Origin: JABMOV01 sp964344305
GTDB lineage: Bacteria > Fidelibacterota > Marinisomatia > Marinisomatales > JABMOV01
DNA: 64,000 nucleotides
Assembly: GCA_964344305.1 (NCBI GenBank)
Contig: CAYFMT010000001.1
Location: forward strand, 62,001-126,000
Reading direction: 5' to 3'
Of the stretch, positions 16,956 through 26,900 are shown piece by piece. Every line of letters starts with the position of its first letter. Within the stretch, counting starts at the first letter, position 1. A program made the translations under genes and the position numbers. The notes under the pieces are model-generated. The model did no database searches. It was not told the origin of the DNA and saw only the letters and a list, made by a program, of their open reading frames with translations.

Positions 16956-19900
16956 ATGAAACGCGCTACTATCGCTATCTTGACGTTAGCGCTGTTTTGG
17001 TCCGGCACAATACTGGCCGCAGATCAGAGCAGAACACCTGCAAACATACACGAACAAAGCAGGTTGGAAGGGGTTGTAAAAGCCCCGGACACATCACTTC
17101 CACCTCAGGAAACAATTAACCGAGTCGAACAATCAGCACCCCAACATAGCCCACACGGGTTTGGTGTTGAGGATGACTTCGATCAAGCAGCCATCGTAAA
17201 ACAAAAAATTGAGAATGGCGAACCGCTTAGTATTTCTGAAAGATATATCGCAAAGGAATACAACCTCATTCCAGACGCAATTAATCGACACAAAGGCTCT
17301 AGCTTGAGGCGTGTTTCAAGAACAACCTATCTCACTGAGGGGTTTGAAACAGCTGTTCCTCCAACCGGATGGACTGAATATCAGGCAGTTGGAACAAACT
17401 CTTGGGCCCAGTCAAGCGCTCGATATAATACTGGTAGCTACTCAGCATATTTTAACGACTATTCTGGAGACAACACCGTTTGGTTAATTACATCGGCTAT
17501 TGACCTTAGTAGTGCAACAGCACCGCGCTTTTCTTATTATGACAACGTGAATTATTCAACTTGGGCAGATGGACACAATGTTCTTATTTCTTCCGATTAT
17601 ACAGGAACAGGAGACCCGGGTGCAGCAACATGGGACTCATTGAACTATACCATTGGAACCGAAGACACATGGGTTCAAAATGGGCCATATGATCTCTCTT
17701 CTTATAATGGGTCGAGTGTTTATATTGCATTTCAATATATAGGCAATTTTGCGTCCGAGTGGTATTTAGACGACTTTTTAGTGGAAGAAACACCAACAGA
17801 TCCAGCGCTGGTGTTGTCGGCAGACTCCCTTGGTTTTGGAGTCGTTCCACCGACGCTTTCTGTTGATGAGGTTTTAACCATATCCAACACTGGCGGCGCA
17901 ACACTCAACATTTCTAACATCGTTAGCACAGATGCAGCCTTTACGGTAGACACTACATCTGGAGCAGTAGCACCAGACGGAGACCTGGATGTAATGGTTA
18001 CATTTACCTCTTCGGCCCCAACTCGTACAGACTTTATGGGCGCACTGGTAATTACATCTGATGCTCCAAGCTCACCTGACACAGTGCTCCTTGGCGGAGA
18101 CGCTGCACCGACAGCTGGCGGCCCGGATGCTTTTGGCTATTCCTGGGTAAACAGCTTTGATGCTGCAGGTCCTGTTTATGGATGGATTGATACAACAGAT
18201 GCCACCAACTCAGGCATTGCAGGTGGCGACGACTATAGAGGTACAATCCCATTGCCATTCGATTTCTATTTCTATGGCAACTGGTATAATGAAATCACCG
18301 CCACCACAAATGGCTGGATTGGCATGGGACCATATACAGACTATTCCAGTTCCTACTGGACAAACGATACCATCCCTTACAGCAGCGCTCCAAACAACAT
18401 TATTGCGCCATTATGGGATGATTGGAAAGCCGGCGGCACATCATACCCCGAAGGTGCCATTTATTACAAAACTGTGGGTGTAGAACCAAACAGACAGTTT
18501 GTGGTTATTTTCCACAATTTCTACAGATCATCTTCAAACACAGATTTGTATACATTTGAATGTATTCTTGAAGAAGGAACCAACAATATTACCGTCCAAT
18601 ACCTGGACGTGGTTGGGTCTTCCAGCACAGCCAATAACGGTGTAGGAGCAACCGTGGGTATTGAAGATGCCGATGGTGCCATTGGATCCCTGTTCGAATA
18701 CAATGGCGATCCTCAGCTTGTATATGACAGTGAAGCAGTTCTCTTCGTTGCACCTGAACCACCATCTACAGGGTTGATGTTCTCTGAATACATTGAAGGA
18801 AGCAGCAACAATAAAGCTATCGAGCTGTTTAACTCTTCTCTTGATACCCTGTACCTGGATAATTATCAGATTGCTCAGGCTGTCAACGGCGGCGGTTGGG
18901 CGTATTATCATGCATTTCCTGTAGGCGCTATGCTGGCACCAGGGGATGTGTGGACCATTCTAAATGATGCCGTCGATCCACTCCTTTTTGATGTGGCCAA
19001 TGCAGATGAGGTTCTTGGATACCCAAGCGTTGTACATCACAACGGTGATGATGCCCGCGCAGTTGTAATGATTGCCGATGGTGACACCACCTTTATTGAT
19101 ATTATTGGTGACCCCGATAACGATCCCGGTTCCGGTTGGGATGTAGCAGGCGTTACTACCGCTACAGCAAACTATACGTTAATACGTAAAGCTGAAATCA
19201 TGATGGGGAACACCGACTGGGCGGCTTCAGCGGGTACAGATTCCGCCAGCTCAGAGTGGATGGTTTATCCACAGGATTACTTCACAAATCTGGGTGGACA
19301 CCCCGACGACCCATGCTGGGAAAACTTCACAACAGTTACCGTTGTTGCCGCATCCTATGGAAGCGAAAAGAACTTCATGGTGCAGGACGCAGCCGGCGAC
19401 ACCCTTCTTTCCTGCTTTGGATGCATGGGAAGCTACTCTACCTTTACAGAAAGCCTTTGCCTGCCTGATGGATTCTATACATTCTGGGCAATGGACGGCT
19501 GGGGAGATGGCTGGGATGGAGCCACATTTGAAATCACAGATGCTGAAGGCAATGTGATTGCATCAGGCTCAGGACCAACCAGCTCGGACGACACCAATTG
19601 GATTGTTTACAACTTTGCTGTGGGCGATGTACCGGCAGCATACTCATCCATGGACTACTTTGATTTCGGCGGTGTAACAACCGAAACCGGTCCTGCTATG
19701 GGCTATGTTGATATAACCAATATTGGTGGAGCCGACCTCAACGTATCTTCAGTTGAAGTCTATGGCGATGGATTTGCATCATCAGAGGCCTCATTTACTG
19801 TGGGCGTCCTGGAAACATACTCTGTCGAGGTGACCTTTGATCCAAGCGATGAAATGGATTACATGGGCGGTATTGTGTTTACACACGACGCAGAATCCAG

Positions 19901-22900
19901 CCCCGACACGGTGGAACTCTATGGTTTTGGAATAGACGGATTCTTCTTTGAAGGATTTGATCCTTACACCGGAGACGTTGAAGTGCTACCAATGGAAGGC
20001 TGGATAATTCTGGATAACAATGAAGATGCAGATCAAATTCCAGATCAATATAAAACATGGTACCATGATGATTATGGACTGGATGGCAGCGGTAATATGG
20101 TTGCCTATATTGGGTATAGCAACAGCTATCACGCCGATGAAACCTTGATCACCCCAATGATCAATGTTCCAGAACTTTCTGTCGTATCATTCTGGATGTT
20201 TGAAGGATTTGGCCGAGGATATTCGCTGGATATTTCTTACTCCACAGACGGAATGACATTTATGCCAATCGCATCAAAGGCAATTCCAACAGGATATGAA
20301 TACTTTGAAGTTCTGCTACCGGATACTGGTGATCAATATATAGCCTTTACCTTCGCTCCAGACAGTGGCGGATCTTATACATACCTGAACTTTGATGAAG
20401 TTCTGGTCTCACCAGCACCTCCGATGGGAGCTCTGGCCGGTACCGTCACAGACGGTCTGGGAGCAGCCCTTGAGGGCGCAGAAGTCATGGTTGCAGACTT
20501 TATGGATTCCACAGATGCAGCAGGTATGTATTCGTTTGATATGATTCCTGTGGGACAATATGTGGTATCAGCTTACATGGACGGCTATCAACCGGCCAAC
20601 TTCACAGTGACCCTTGATTCTGCCGCTACAACCACACAGGACTTTGTCCTGCTTTCTACATCTCCAATGGAAGTGTATTCCAACGGATTTGAAGCAGGAA
20701 GCGACCCGGGCTGGACATACACTGGCGGTGAAAACCCGTTTGAAGTAAGCGGTGGCTTTAGCTATACCACGCCAGACACAACCATCAGCATTACCCCTGC
20801 TACCGGAGACTCCTTCCTGGTTTGTACTCCTGCAGCCGGTGGTTATGTGGACAATGAGTTCTCCTGGTGGATGAACCTTACAGACACAGACATGGATCTC
20901 ACCAGCTATCTTCAGGCCCACGTCTCCATGAAACTCTGGGTCATGAGCGAGCAGGGATATGATAATGTCCGCGTTCTGGCAAACCAACCCTCTGTAGATG
21001 GCGGTACTTACTACTACCTGAACTTCGATGTTGACAATGACGGCAACTTCGTGAATGGTCTTTCCGGAGACACCGAAGGCTGGGTTGAAATCAATGCTGA
21101 TCTATCAGCCTGGGTAGGTGTACCTGATGTCGAACTGGCCATCCTGTTTAGTGCAGATGGTTCCGTTTCCGGCGCCACAGATTCCCTTGGGTTTGGTGTG
21201 GCCGTGGATGACATCATGATTACTGGAAGCGGATCACCGTTACCAGAACCGATGCACCTCATGGCAACCAGCTTCATGGATGGACAAATTCCTCTATCAT
21301 GGGATGCGCCTATGGGCGGAGCAAGAACGCTTGAGACACACTCCATCACCATGGAGCGTTATGAATCAAATAACGTTAAGAACGACCCAAGAGTTAATGC
21401 TCTCGAGCCAACCATCACAAAAGTGACCAAGAGTTACGAAATCGACAACGGCTCAAGCCGCGACTTCCAGAGCTACAACGTGTTCAAAGGTATGCCAGAT
21501 ATGGGCTTCATGCTTATTGGTAACACCACAGACAACACATTCACAGATATGTATGTAGAAAACTACATGCCGTATCACTACTTCGTCACAGCGGTTTATG
21601 ATGAAGGCGAAAGCGTACCATCCAATATGGTTGAAGCAGCAGCCGGTGAAGTCACAGACCTGACATATGACATGGCTGGAACCGACTTTGAAGTGGACCT
21701 TGGCGGCTTACCTGCCGGTTGGACCAACTTCAATATGGGCGCTGTTGAGTGGACTGTTCAGGACTCTACATCAGCAGAAGACACCGGCGGAAACTCTCCG
21801 GCAGACCATACAAAGTTTGCCTGGATTGATGACGACGCCGTTGGCTCAGGAGTACCAGCACAAACGATCCTGCTTTCACCATGGATGGATTTCTCTGACC
21901 TGAGCAGCATTGCCATGAGGTTCGACTATGTCTTTAATGACCTGTCTACTGATTTTGCAGTGGTTGCAAGGGTCGGATATGATGAGTGGTTCTGGTTAGA
22001 ATCACTGCCAGAAGCTTACCCAGAGTGGGTAGACAGCGTCTGGGTTGATCTGTCTGAGTTTGCAGGTTATGAGCATGTCCGCGTAGGATTCCTCTACGAT
22101 GATCTCGGTGGTTGGGACTGGTGGGCAGGTGTGGATAACGTCCACTTCGAGACGTTCCCTGCACCGGTGAACCTGGCTGCATCAGCAACTGCAACAGATA
22201 TTACCCTTACCTGGAACGATCCAATGCAGCAGGCTCCGCAATTCCCAGAAGTGAGCGAGCTTTCCTCGGCTCTACCTGAAATTGCAGAAAACGCTGTCCA
22301 GGATATAAACAGGGTTGACTGTTTCAATCACGCTCCATTTACATGGTACTACTGGAGCTGGTATGATTCATTGAGCGGACCATCATCATTGTTCTCCTTC
22401 CCAGAAGGCCCAATGACGCTTGACTCCGTCTTCTTTGATGTATACCAGAGAAGCACGTGCTCAGTAAATGGCGAAGAAGTAGCCATGAAGATTACTCTTG
22501 CTGAAGCAGACCTCACAGGTATGACTGTAGACACTATCTTCCAGACCGTTGATTACATGTTCTCACCTGATGGTGGAGGCGCATGGCGCTGGGCTCTGGA
22601 TATCTCTGGGTTTGAATTCATGAGTACTGGCGACAACTTCCTGAAGGTCATGTATCAACCAATGACGTTTGCTGACTCCATTAACAGCAGTCTTACGTCA
22701 GGATTTGTTCCATCACCATTAAGTGACGATGGTGGCCAGGAAACAGGATTCAGCGGTTGGGATTCAGCAGGCGTGTTCTATCCAACCATCTACAACTTCA
22801 GCCAGGGCGTATGTGGTACACCATCATACCCGGCTCTGTCATACAATGTCTATAGAGACGACATGATGATCGGAGAACTGGTTGAGGAACAGATGTTTGT

Positions 22901-23690
22901 TGATATGGATGTGGCTGTCGGAATGGAATATGAGTACTTCGTATCAGCCGTTCTGAACAAACCAGGCCCCAACGGTGCAATGCTGATTGAATCTGATACA
23001 TCAGATCATATTATGGCGTCACCGCAAAACACACCACCAACAGCCTTTAACCTGTTGAGCCCCCTTGATGGAGACACATTATGGTTGACTCCGGACAATG
23101 TTGGTTTAACCACGCTGTTCGCATGGACACCATCCTCTGATCCAGAAGGCGGCATGATTACCTATGATATTTCATGGGTACTTCAGGAGCTCACAGTTAC
23201 ACATAGCCTTGATACAACTGGGCTTGCTGTAATGGTATCCAATACAGATCTGTATGATGATATCAGTCTTGGCGGACTTACAGGTGTCAATATCGAGTGG
23301 GACGTTATGGCCTCTGATGGCATGGATGACACACCGTCCGCAAACGGACCACGGTCGCTGTATGTAGACATTACTGCATTCCTCGGCCTTGATGATGAAG
23401 CCGCTATCCCGGATGTGTTTGCATTGCATCAGAACTATCCAAACCCATTCAACCCGGTTACGAACATCGCCTACGATGTACCTGAAATCTCCAATATAGA
23501 GATCACGGTGTACAATGTCATGGGTCAGAAGGTTCGCACGCTTGTGAACGCACAGCATGAACCCGGCTACCACAATGTGGTTTGGAATGGTACAAATGCA
23601 CACGGTGCACCAGTATCATCCGGCATGTATTTCTATCAGATTAAGGCAGATAACTTCCATAAGGTGAAGAAACTGATTCTGATGAAATAA
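16956..23690 (+). CDS. giant secreted multidomain adhesin-like protein with C-terminal sorting domain
   Basis: From the ATG at 16956 (AGGAGG site upstream) the product has 2244 residues. It begins with a signal peptide (MKRATIAILTLALFWSGTILA). Modules recognisable in order are: a cleaved-adhesin/choice-of-anchor J-like domain (about 125-280, TEGFETAVPPTGWTEY); an anchor-D/HYDIN-like beta domain (about 284-375, LGFGVVPPTLSVDEVLTISN); a lamin-tail-like domain (about 605-760, SEYIEGSSNNKAIELFN); a second anchor-D domain (about 895-990); a second anchor-J domain (about 995-1150); a carboxypeptidase-regulatory-like domain (about 1157-1225, AGTVTDGLGAALEGAEV); and further anchor-J and Fn3-like parts. 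The end (about 2151-2244) is a type-A sorting domain with YPNPFNP, ITVYNVMGQKV and SGMYFYQIK. It is probably a cell-surface or secreted protein exported by a type IX-like system. Substrate is unknown. A strong terminator follows, so it is monocistronic. Confidence 0.85.
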   Translation: MKRATIAILTLALFWSGTILAADQSRTPANIHEQSRLEGVVKAPDTSLPPQETINRVEQSAPQHSPHGFGVEDDFDQAAIVKQKIENGEPLSISERYIAKEYNLIPDAINRHKGSSLRRVSRTTYLTEGFETAVPPTGWTEYQAVGTNSWAQSSARYNTGSYSAYFNDYSGDNTVWLITSAIDLSSATAPRFSYYDNVNYSTWADGHNVLISSDYTGTGDPGAATWDSLNYTIGTEDTWVQNGPYDLSSYNGSSVYIAFQYIGNFASEWYLDDFLVEETPTDPALVLSADSLGFGVVPPTLSVDEVLTISNTGGATLNISNIVSTDAAFTVDTTSGAVAPDGDLDVMVTFTSSAPTRTDFMGALVITSDAPSSPDTVLLGGDAAPTAGGPDAFGYSWVNSFDAAGPVYGWIDTTDATNSGIAGGDDYRGTIPLPFDFYFYGNWYNEITATTNGWIGMGPYTDYSSSYWTNDTIPYSSAPNNIIAPLWDDWKAGGTSYPEGAIYYKTVGVEPNRQFVVIFHNFYRSSSNTDLYTFECILEEGTNNITVQYLDVVGSSSTANNGVGATVGIEDADGAIGSLFEYNGDPQLVYDSEAVLFVAPEPPSTGLMFSEYIEGSSNNKAIELFNSSLDTLYLDNYQIAQAVNGGGWAYYHAFPVGAMLAPGDVWTILNDAVDPLLFDVANADEVLGYPSVVHHNGDDARAVVMIADGDTTFIDIIGDPDNDPGSGWDVAGVTTATANYTLIRKAEIMMGNTDWAASAGTDSASSEWMVYPQDYFTNLGGHPDDPCWENFTTVTVVAASYGSEKNFMVQDAAGDTLLSCFGCMGSYSTFTESLCLPDGFYTFWAMDGWGDGWDGATFEITDAEGNVIASGSGPTSSDDTNWIVYNFAVGDVPAAYSSMDYFDFGGVTTETGPAMGYVDITNIGGADLNVSSVEVYGDGFASSEASFTVGVLETYSVEVTFDPSDEMDYMGGIVFTHDAESSPDTVELYGFGIDGFFFEGFDPYTGDVEVLPMEGWIILDNNEDADQIPDQYKTWYHDDYGLDGSGNMVAYIGYSNSYHADETLITPMINVPELSVVSFWMFEGFGRGYSLDISYSTDGMTFMPIASKAIPTGYEYFEVLLPDTGDQYIAFTFAPDSGGSYTYLNFDEVLVSPAPPMGALAGTVTDGLGAALEGAEVMVADFMDSTDAAGMYSFDMIPVGQYVVSAYMDGYQPANFTVTLDSAATTTQDFVLLSTSPMEVYSNGFEAGSDPGWTYTGGENPFEVSGGFSYTTPDTTISITPATGDSFLVCTPAAGGYVDNEFSWWMNLTDTDMDLTSYLQAHVSMKLWVMSEQGYDNVRVLANQPSVDGGTYYYLNFDVDNDGNFVNGLSGDTEGWVEINADLSAWVGVPDVELAILFSADGSVSGATDSLGFGVAVDDIMITGSGSPLPEPMHLMATSFMDGQIPLSWDAPMGGARTLETHSITMERYESNNVKNDPRVNALEPTITKVTKSYEIDNGSSRDFQSYNVFKGMPDMGFMLIGNTTDNTFTDMYVENYMPYHYFVTAVYDEGESVPSNMVEAAAGEVTDLTYDMAGTDFEVDLGGLPAGWTNFNMGAVEWTVQDSTSAEDTGGNSPADHTKFAWIDDDAVGSGVPAQTILLSPWMDFSDLSSIAMRFDYVFNDLSTDFAVVARVGYDEWFWLESLPEAYPEWVDSVWVDLSEFAGYEHVRVGFLYDDLGGWDWWAGVDNVHFETFPAPVNLAASATATDITLTWNDPMQQAPQFPEVSELSSALPEIAENAVQDINRVDCFNHAPFTWYYWSWYDSLSGPSSLFSFPEGPMTLDSVFFDVYQRSTCSVNGEEVAMKITLAEADLTGMTVDTIFQTVDYMFSPDGGGAWRWALDISGFEFMSTGDNFLKVMYQPMTFADSINSSLTSGFVPSPLSDDGGQETGFSGWDSAGVFYPTIYNFSQGVCGTPSYPALSYNVYRDDMMIGELVEEQMFVDMDVAVGMEYEYFVSAVLNKPGPNGAMLIESDTSDHIMASPQNTPPTAFNLLSPLDGDTLWLTPDNVGLTTLFAWTPSSDPEGGMITYDISWVLQELTVTHSLDTTGLAVMVSNTDLYDDISLGGLTGVNIEWDVMASDGMDDTPSANGPRSLYVDITAFLGLDDEAAIPDVFALHQNYPNPFNPVTNIAYDVPEISNIEITVYNVMGQKVRTLVNAQHEPGYHNVVWNGTNAHGAPVSSGMYFYQIKADNFHKVKKLILMK

Positions 23691-23711
23691 AACAGACGGA
23701 CAGTCTTAATG

Positions 23712-23740
23712 AACAGGGGCCTTCGGGCCCCTGTTTTTTT
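23712..23740 (+). terminator. rho-independent terminator
   Basis: Ten-pair stem AACAGGGGCC / GGCCCCTGTT closed by a TTCG tetraloop (23722-23725) and followed by a T run to 23740. It lies 21 bases after the stop of the giant secreted protein gene and separates it from ssb. Confidence 0.95.
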
Positions 23741-23826
23741 ATGAAACAATTTGGAACCAAAAACTTTTCACCCGTACTATTGGATGTATCATATAAGTTC
23801 AAATAACATGTAATAAGGAGCAAATC

Positions 23827-24225
23827 ATGCAAAAAGGAAGTGTAAACAAAGTCATTCTTGTAGGTCATTTAGGAAGCGATCCCGAAAGTCGCTACACTGC
23901 CTCAGGGAATGCCGTTACAACATTTAGCCTCGCCACAAATGAATCATGGAAAAATGCTGATGGTAACTATGAAGACAAGACAGAGTGGCACCGATGTGTT
24001 CTATTTGGGAAAATGGCAGAGACAGCAAACGAATTCGTGAAAAAAGGCCAACTCATCTATCTGGATGGAAAACTAAGAACCCGTTCCTGGGAAGACAATA
24101 GTGGTAATAAACGGTATACTACGGAAGTGGTGGCCGAGCGATTTACCATGTTGGGCAGAAAATCCTCAGGATCAGGGGAAGGCACACAGCCGCCCGCTGA
24201 CGATGACGACGATTTGCCGTTCTAA
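23827..24225 (+). CDS. ssb: single-stranded DNA-binding protein
   Basis: Protects and organises single-stranded DNA during replication and repair. The 132-residue protein has the OB-fold sequence NKVILVGHLGSDPESRYTASGNAVTTFSLATN at the N-terminus, TEWHRCVLFGKMAETANEFVKKGQLIYLDGKL in the middle, and an acidic tail ending DDDDDLPF, the partner-binding tip of SSB. The start has an AAGGAG site 6 bases upstream. It is a stand-alone gene between two clear terminators, close to the replication cluster. Confidence 0.97.
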   Translation: MQKGSVNKVILVGHLGSDPESRYTASGNAVTTFSLATNESWKNADGNYEDKTEWHRCVLFGKMAETANEFVKKGQLIYLDGKLRTRSWEDNSGNKRYTTEVVAERFTMLGRKSSGSGEGTQPPADDDDDLPF

Positions 24226-24248
24226 CCATAAAACGCAGTAATCAGGAA

Positions 24249-24279
24249 AAGTCCCGGTAACCTTATCGGGACTTTTTTT
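24249..24279 (+). terminator. rho-independent terminator after ssb
   Basis: Stem AAGTCCCG (24249-24256) pairs with CGGGACTT (24267-24274) around a ten-base loop, followed by T residues to 24279. It sits 23 bases after the ssb stop. Confidence 0.9.
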
Positions 24280-24311
24280 ATTTTAGATTCACCTTTATTT
24301 TTCTCCCCATT

Positions 24312-24992
24312 ATGGCTCGCACCCCATTAGACACATACAAACCCAGGCCGAAGATCATACGCCATTTCCTTGCTTATATTATGCTCTTCATAGCCCCTCT
24401 AGCCACAAGGATTACTGTTCGAGGAAGAGAAAATCTACCGGAAAAGGGCCCATTCATCATTGCTATTAACCACTTCAGCCGATTGGATCCCGCCTTTATT
24501 ATTTATGGAATCCGACGCCCCATCAACTTCATGATGGCCAGCGACCAGGCTGTTGAATGGTTTCTGTGGTGGGCACCATGGCTGTACGGTTACATTCCCA
24601 CCAATAGAACACGGTTTGCGCCCTCCACCATTAAAATGGCAAAATCAGCTCTGTCTAAAGGAGAAATCCTGGGCATATTTCCAGAAGGGACATCCACTGC
24701 CAATGAAATACGACCGGCAAAAAAAGGCGTTGTGTATCTGTCCGCCATGACAGACTCAGAGATCGTTCCCGTTAGCATCCTTGGACTCGAAAATGCCTGG
24801 AGTCAGTTATTCAGAGGAATTAGGCCAAGGGTCAGGATAACCATTGGGAAGCCATTTGGCCCCCTGCATTTACCGCCCGACAAAGATCAGAAAGAAAAAG
24901 CGTTTACTGAGATTGGCAATAGAATAATGACAGAAATTGCAGATCTTCTTCCCCAGGAGAATCGGGGTTACCTTTCACAGGAAGGCAGCTGA
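24312..24992 (+). CDS. 1-acyl-sn-glycerol-3-phosphate acyltransferase (PlsC family)
   Basis: Membrane-associated acyltransferase predicted to make phosphatidic acid from lysophosphatidic acid. The 226-residue protein has the family motifs: NHFSRLDP (the H-x4-D catalytic block, about residues 57-64), the RTRF substrate block, FPEGTST at about 122-128, and VPVSILGL in block IV. An N-terminal hydrophobic stretch (HFLAYIMLFIAPLATRITV) anchors it. It follows the ssb terminator and ends just before the convergent DMT permease. Acyl-chain or acceptor specificity cannot be told; related acyltransferases of lipid A or ornithine-lipid synthesis share these motifs. Confidence 0.88.
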   Translation: MARTPLDTYKPRPKIIRHFLAYIMLFIAPLATRITVRGRENLPEKGPFIIAINHFSRLDPAFIIYGIRRPINFMMASDQAVEWFLWWAPWLYGYIPTNRTRFAPSTIKMAKSALSKGEILGIFPEGTSTANEIRPAKKGVVYLSAMTDSEIVPVSILGLENAWSQLFRGIRPRVRITIGKPFGPLHLPPDKDQKEKAFTEIGNRIMTEIADLLPQENRGYLSQEGS

Positions 24993-25012
24993 CTATATAG
25001 AACAACCTGTAT

Positions 25013-25873
25013 TTATGTAGGAGAAGATGCCTGCCGGGTAATGGTAATCAATCCAATCAGAATGATCAGTCCTCCTGCCACAATGGCTAAAGTAGGCGTT
25101 TCTGCAAAGAGCAACCAGACAAGAACAGATGCAATTATTGGTTCTCCAAGGGGAATGGATGCAATCACCGTTGGAGAAACCCATCGGATAGCATAATAAA
25201 AAGATGTATGGCCCATGACCGTCGGTATTAGACCCAGAAGAAACAACCATGTAAAATCTAACCGGCTATACTGAACAAGCGGCTGGTTAATAGTGAGGGC
25301 CACAAGCGCCAGCATACTCCCTGCAACAAGATACATGGAACGAGTGAAGATGAAGGCATCCTCGGTTTTCCGAATCTTCTCAGAAAGCATTAATACGGCC
25401 GCCATAAAAACGGAAGCCATGATCCCCAGGGAATTTCCAATCAGGTACTGCGAGAAACCGGACGGCTGTGAAAACTGTACAATGATGGACCCAAGAAAAG
25501 CCACCAGCACACCGTAGAGAATTGCCTTTTTTATGGGACGCTTTAAGAAAACCGTCTCTATCACAATGGTAAACGCTGGAGCCGTTGTAGACAAAAAGGT
25601 GGCGGCTGAGACGGTTGTATATTTCAGCGCACCAAAATAACAGGCAAAATGCAACCCCAGAAATATTCCCGCAAGAAAGACAAGGCCGTAGGTCTTCCTG
25701 TCAAGGGCTCCGCGTGAGCGGACACCTGTATAACCCCAGAGGATGGCTGCGGCAAAAAGCATTCGCCAGGCGCCGATTACTACAGGATGAACCTCAGGCA
25801 GCAATCTGGCAAAAACAGAAGATGTACTGACAGAAAGAAGTCCGATAGCAAGAATCAGTCGAGGATGTTTCAT
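25013..25873 (-). CDS. EamA/DMT-superfamily transporter
   Basis: Integral membrane protein with about ten hydrophobic helices and two EamA repeats, the drug/metabolite transporter fold. The chosen ATG at 25873 (MKHPRLILAIGLLSVSTSSVFAR) places the first helix at the N-terminus and gives 286 residues; an upstream ATG at 25942 adds 23 non-hydrophobic residues and is unlikely. The first repeat has the typical PVVIGAWRMLFAAAIL stretch with a helix-ending Arg, and TVSAATFLSTTAPAFTI. The second has PTVIASIPLGEPIIASVLVWLLFAE, the conserved 'EP' helix of EamA. Substrate is unknown. It is convergent with the acyltransferase and divergent from the transglycosylase. Confidence 0.88.
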   Translation of the reverse strand: MKHPRLILAIGLLSVSTSSVFARLLPEVHPVVIGAWRMLFAAAILWGYTGVRSRGALDRKTYGLVFLAGIFLGLHFACYFGALKYTTVSAATFLSTTAPAFTIVIETVFLKRPIKKAILYGVLVAFLGSIIVQFSQPSGFSQYLIGNSLGIMASVFMAAVLMLSEKIRKTEDAFIFTRSMYLVAGSMLALVALTINQPLVQYSRLDFTWLFLLGLIPTVMGHTSFYYAIRWVSPTVIASIPLGEPIIASVLVWLLFAETPTLAIVAGGLIILIGLITITRQASSPT

Positions 25874-25951
25874 AGGGTGGGGAACGGGGTTATCATAATG
25901 CGCACAACCAAAATTACTATTAATTTCCCTGCCAATAACCAAAAAGGAACC

Positions 25952-26758
25952 ATGAAACTAAACCACACATTACCCCTGCTCTTATGGATCGCTTTTTTGC
26001 CGGGCGAAGACCAACAAGAAAAAAGTATAGAGACTATTAAGCTGGACGTATTAAGCAAGTCTGAAGGATCGCTCTCAACGGAGTACGTCGATAAGGCATT
26101 TGCCAGCGATAAAATTGAAACTCACGATATCATTGTCGAGAAATTCGCAAAACCCTATGAGGCAAAACCGTGGGAAGAGTATAAAAAACTGTTTATTACG
26201 GATAAGCGGATTTCCGGCGGGGTTGAATTTCACAAAACACACAGAGAAACAATTCACAATATCTCTAAAGAATATGGGGTAGATGAATATGTTTTGATCA
26301 GCATTATCGGCGTAGAAACAAACTTTGGCGAGCACAAGGGCCCATTTACAGTTTTTAATGCTCTATATACACAAATCGCCATGATGCCCAAGCGACAGAA
26401 ATGGGCTACAAAGGAACTGGTAAAGTTTTTAACATTGTGTGAACAGGACGGTCTTGATCCTCATGAAATTCATGGATCCTATGCCGGAGCATTTGGTTTT
26501 GGGCAATTTATTCCAAGTAGCTTCCTGGCATACGCTGTGGATGAGAACGGGGACGGTATCCGCGACCCCTATCACTGGGAAGATGTGTTAGGGAGCATTG
26601 CAAATTATTTGAAAAGAAACGGCTATGATTCATCATCTGGGGATTTCCAGAAAAGCACCAAAAACTGGAAATCCATTTATGCCTACAATCATTCTGACAA
26701 TTATGTAAAAGCCATTCTTGGGTTGCGTAAGGAAATTAAAACTGGCGTTGAAGGATAA
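25952..26758 (+). CDS. lytic murein transglycosylase (MltB/SLT_2 family)
   Basis: Predicted periplasmic enzyme that cleaves the glycan strands of peptidoglycan to 1,6-anhydromuramyl products. The 268-residue product from the ATG at 25952 (AAGGAACC upstream) has a short hydrophobic leader (MKLNHTLPLLLWIAFLPG). The catalytic part contains YGVDEYVLISIIGVETNFG, whose Glu in V-E-T matches the catalytic acid of MltB, then AFGFGQFIPSSFLAYAVDENGDGIRDPYHWEDVLGSIANYL, a near-perfect match to the MltB core. The C-terminal SYN-type groove YAYNHSDNYVKAIL is present. An upstream in-frame ATG (25787) would overlap the opposite permease and lacks a signal peptide. Confidence 0.9.
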   Translation: MKLNHTLPLLLWIAFLPGEDQQEKSIETIKLDVLSKSEGSLSTEYVDKAFASDKIETHDIIVEKFAKPYEAKPWEEYKKLFITDKRISGGVEFHKTHRETIHNISKEYGVDEYVLISIIGVETNFGEHKGPFTVFNALYTQIAMMPKRQKWATKELVKFLTLCEQDGLDPHEIHGSYAGAFGFGQFIPSSFLAYAVDENGDGIRDPYHWEDVLGSIANYLKRNGYDSSSGDFQKSTKNWKSIYAYNHSDNYVKAILGLRKEIKTGVEG

Positions 26759-26900
26759 AAAACAGCCAATACAGGATTTCTAAAGCAACCAATACAAGAC
26801 CTTCTGGGATAATTACGTGATTTGAATTATATTGGATTGTGAAATATGATGTGGATTCAATGAATCGCATCAATCTTTCGATTGAAACCAAGGGGCGAGC

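Noticed and set aside
24993..25250. Minus-strand 85-codon frame at the 3' end of the DMT permease
   Set aside because: It is a shadow of the permease in another frame.
26821..26900. FNR-type box upstream of the Rieske operon
   Set aside because: GATTCA-A-TGAATC is palindromic but does not match TTGAT-N4-ATCAA; it is noted only as a possible operator.
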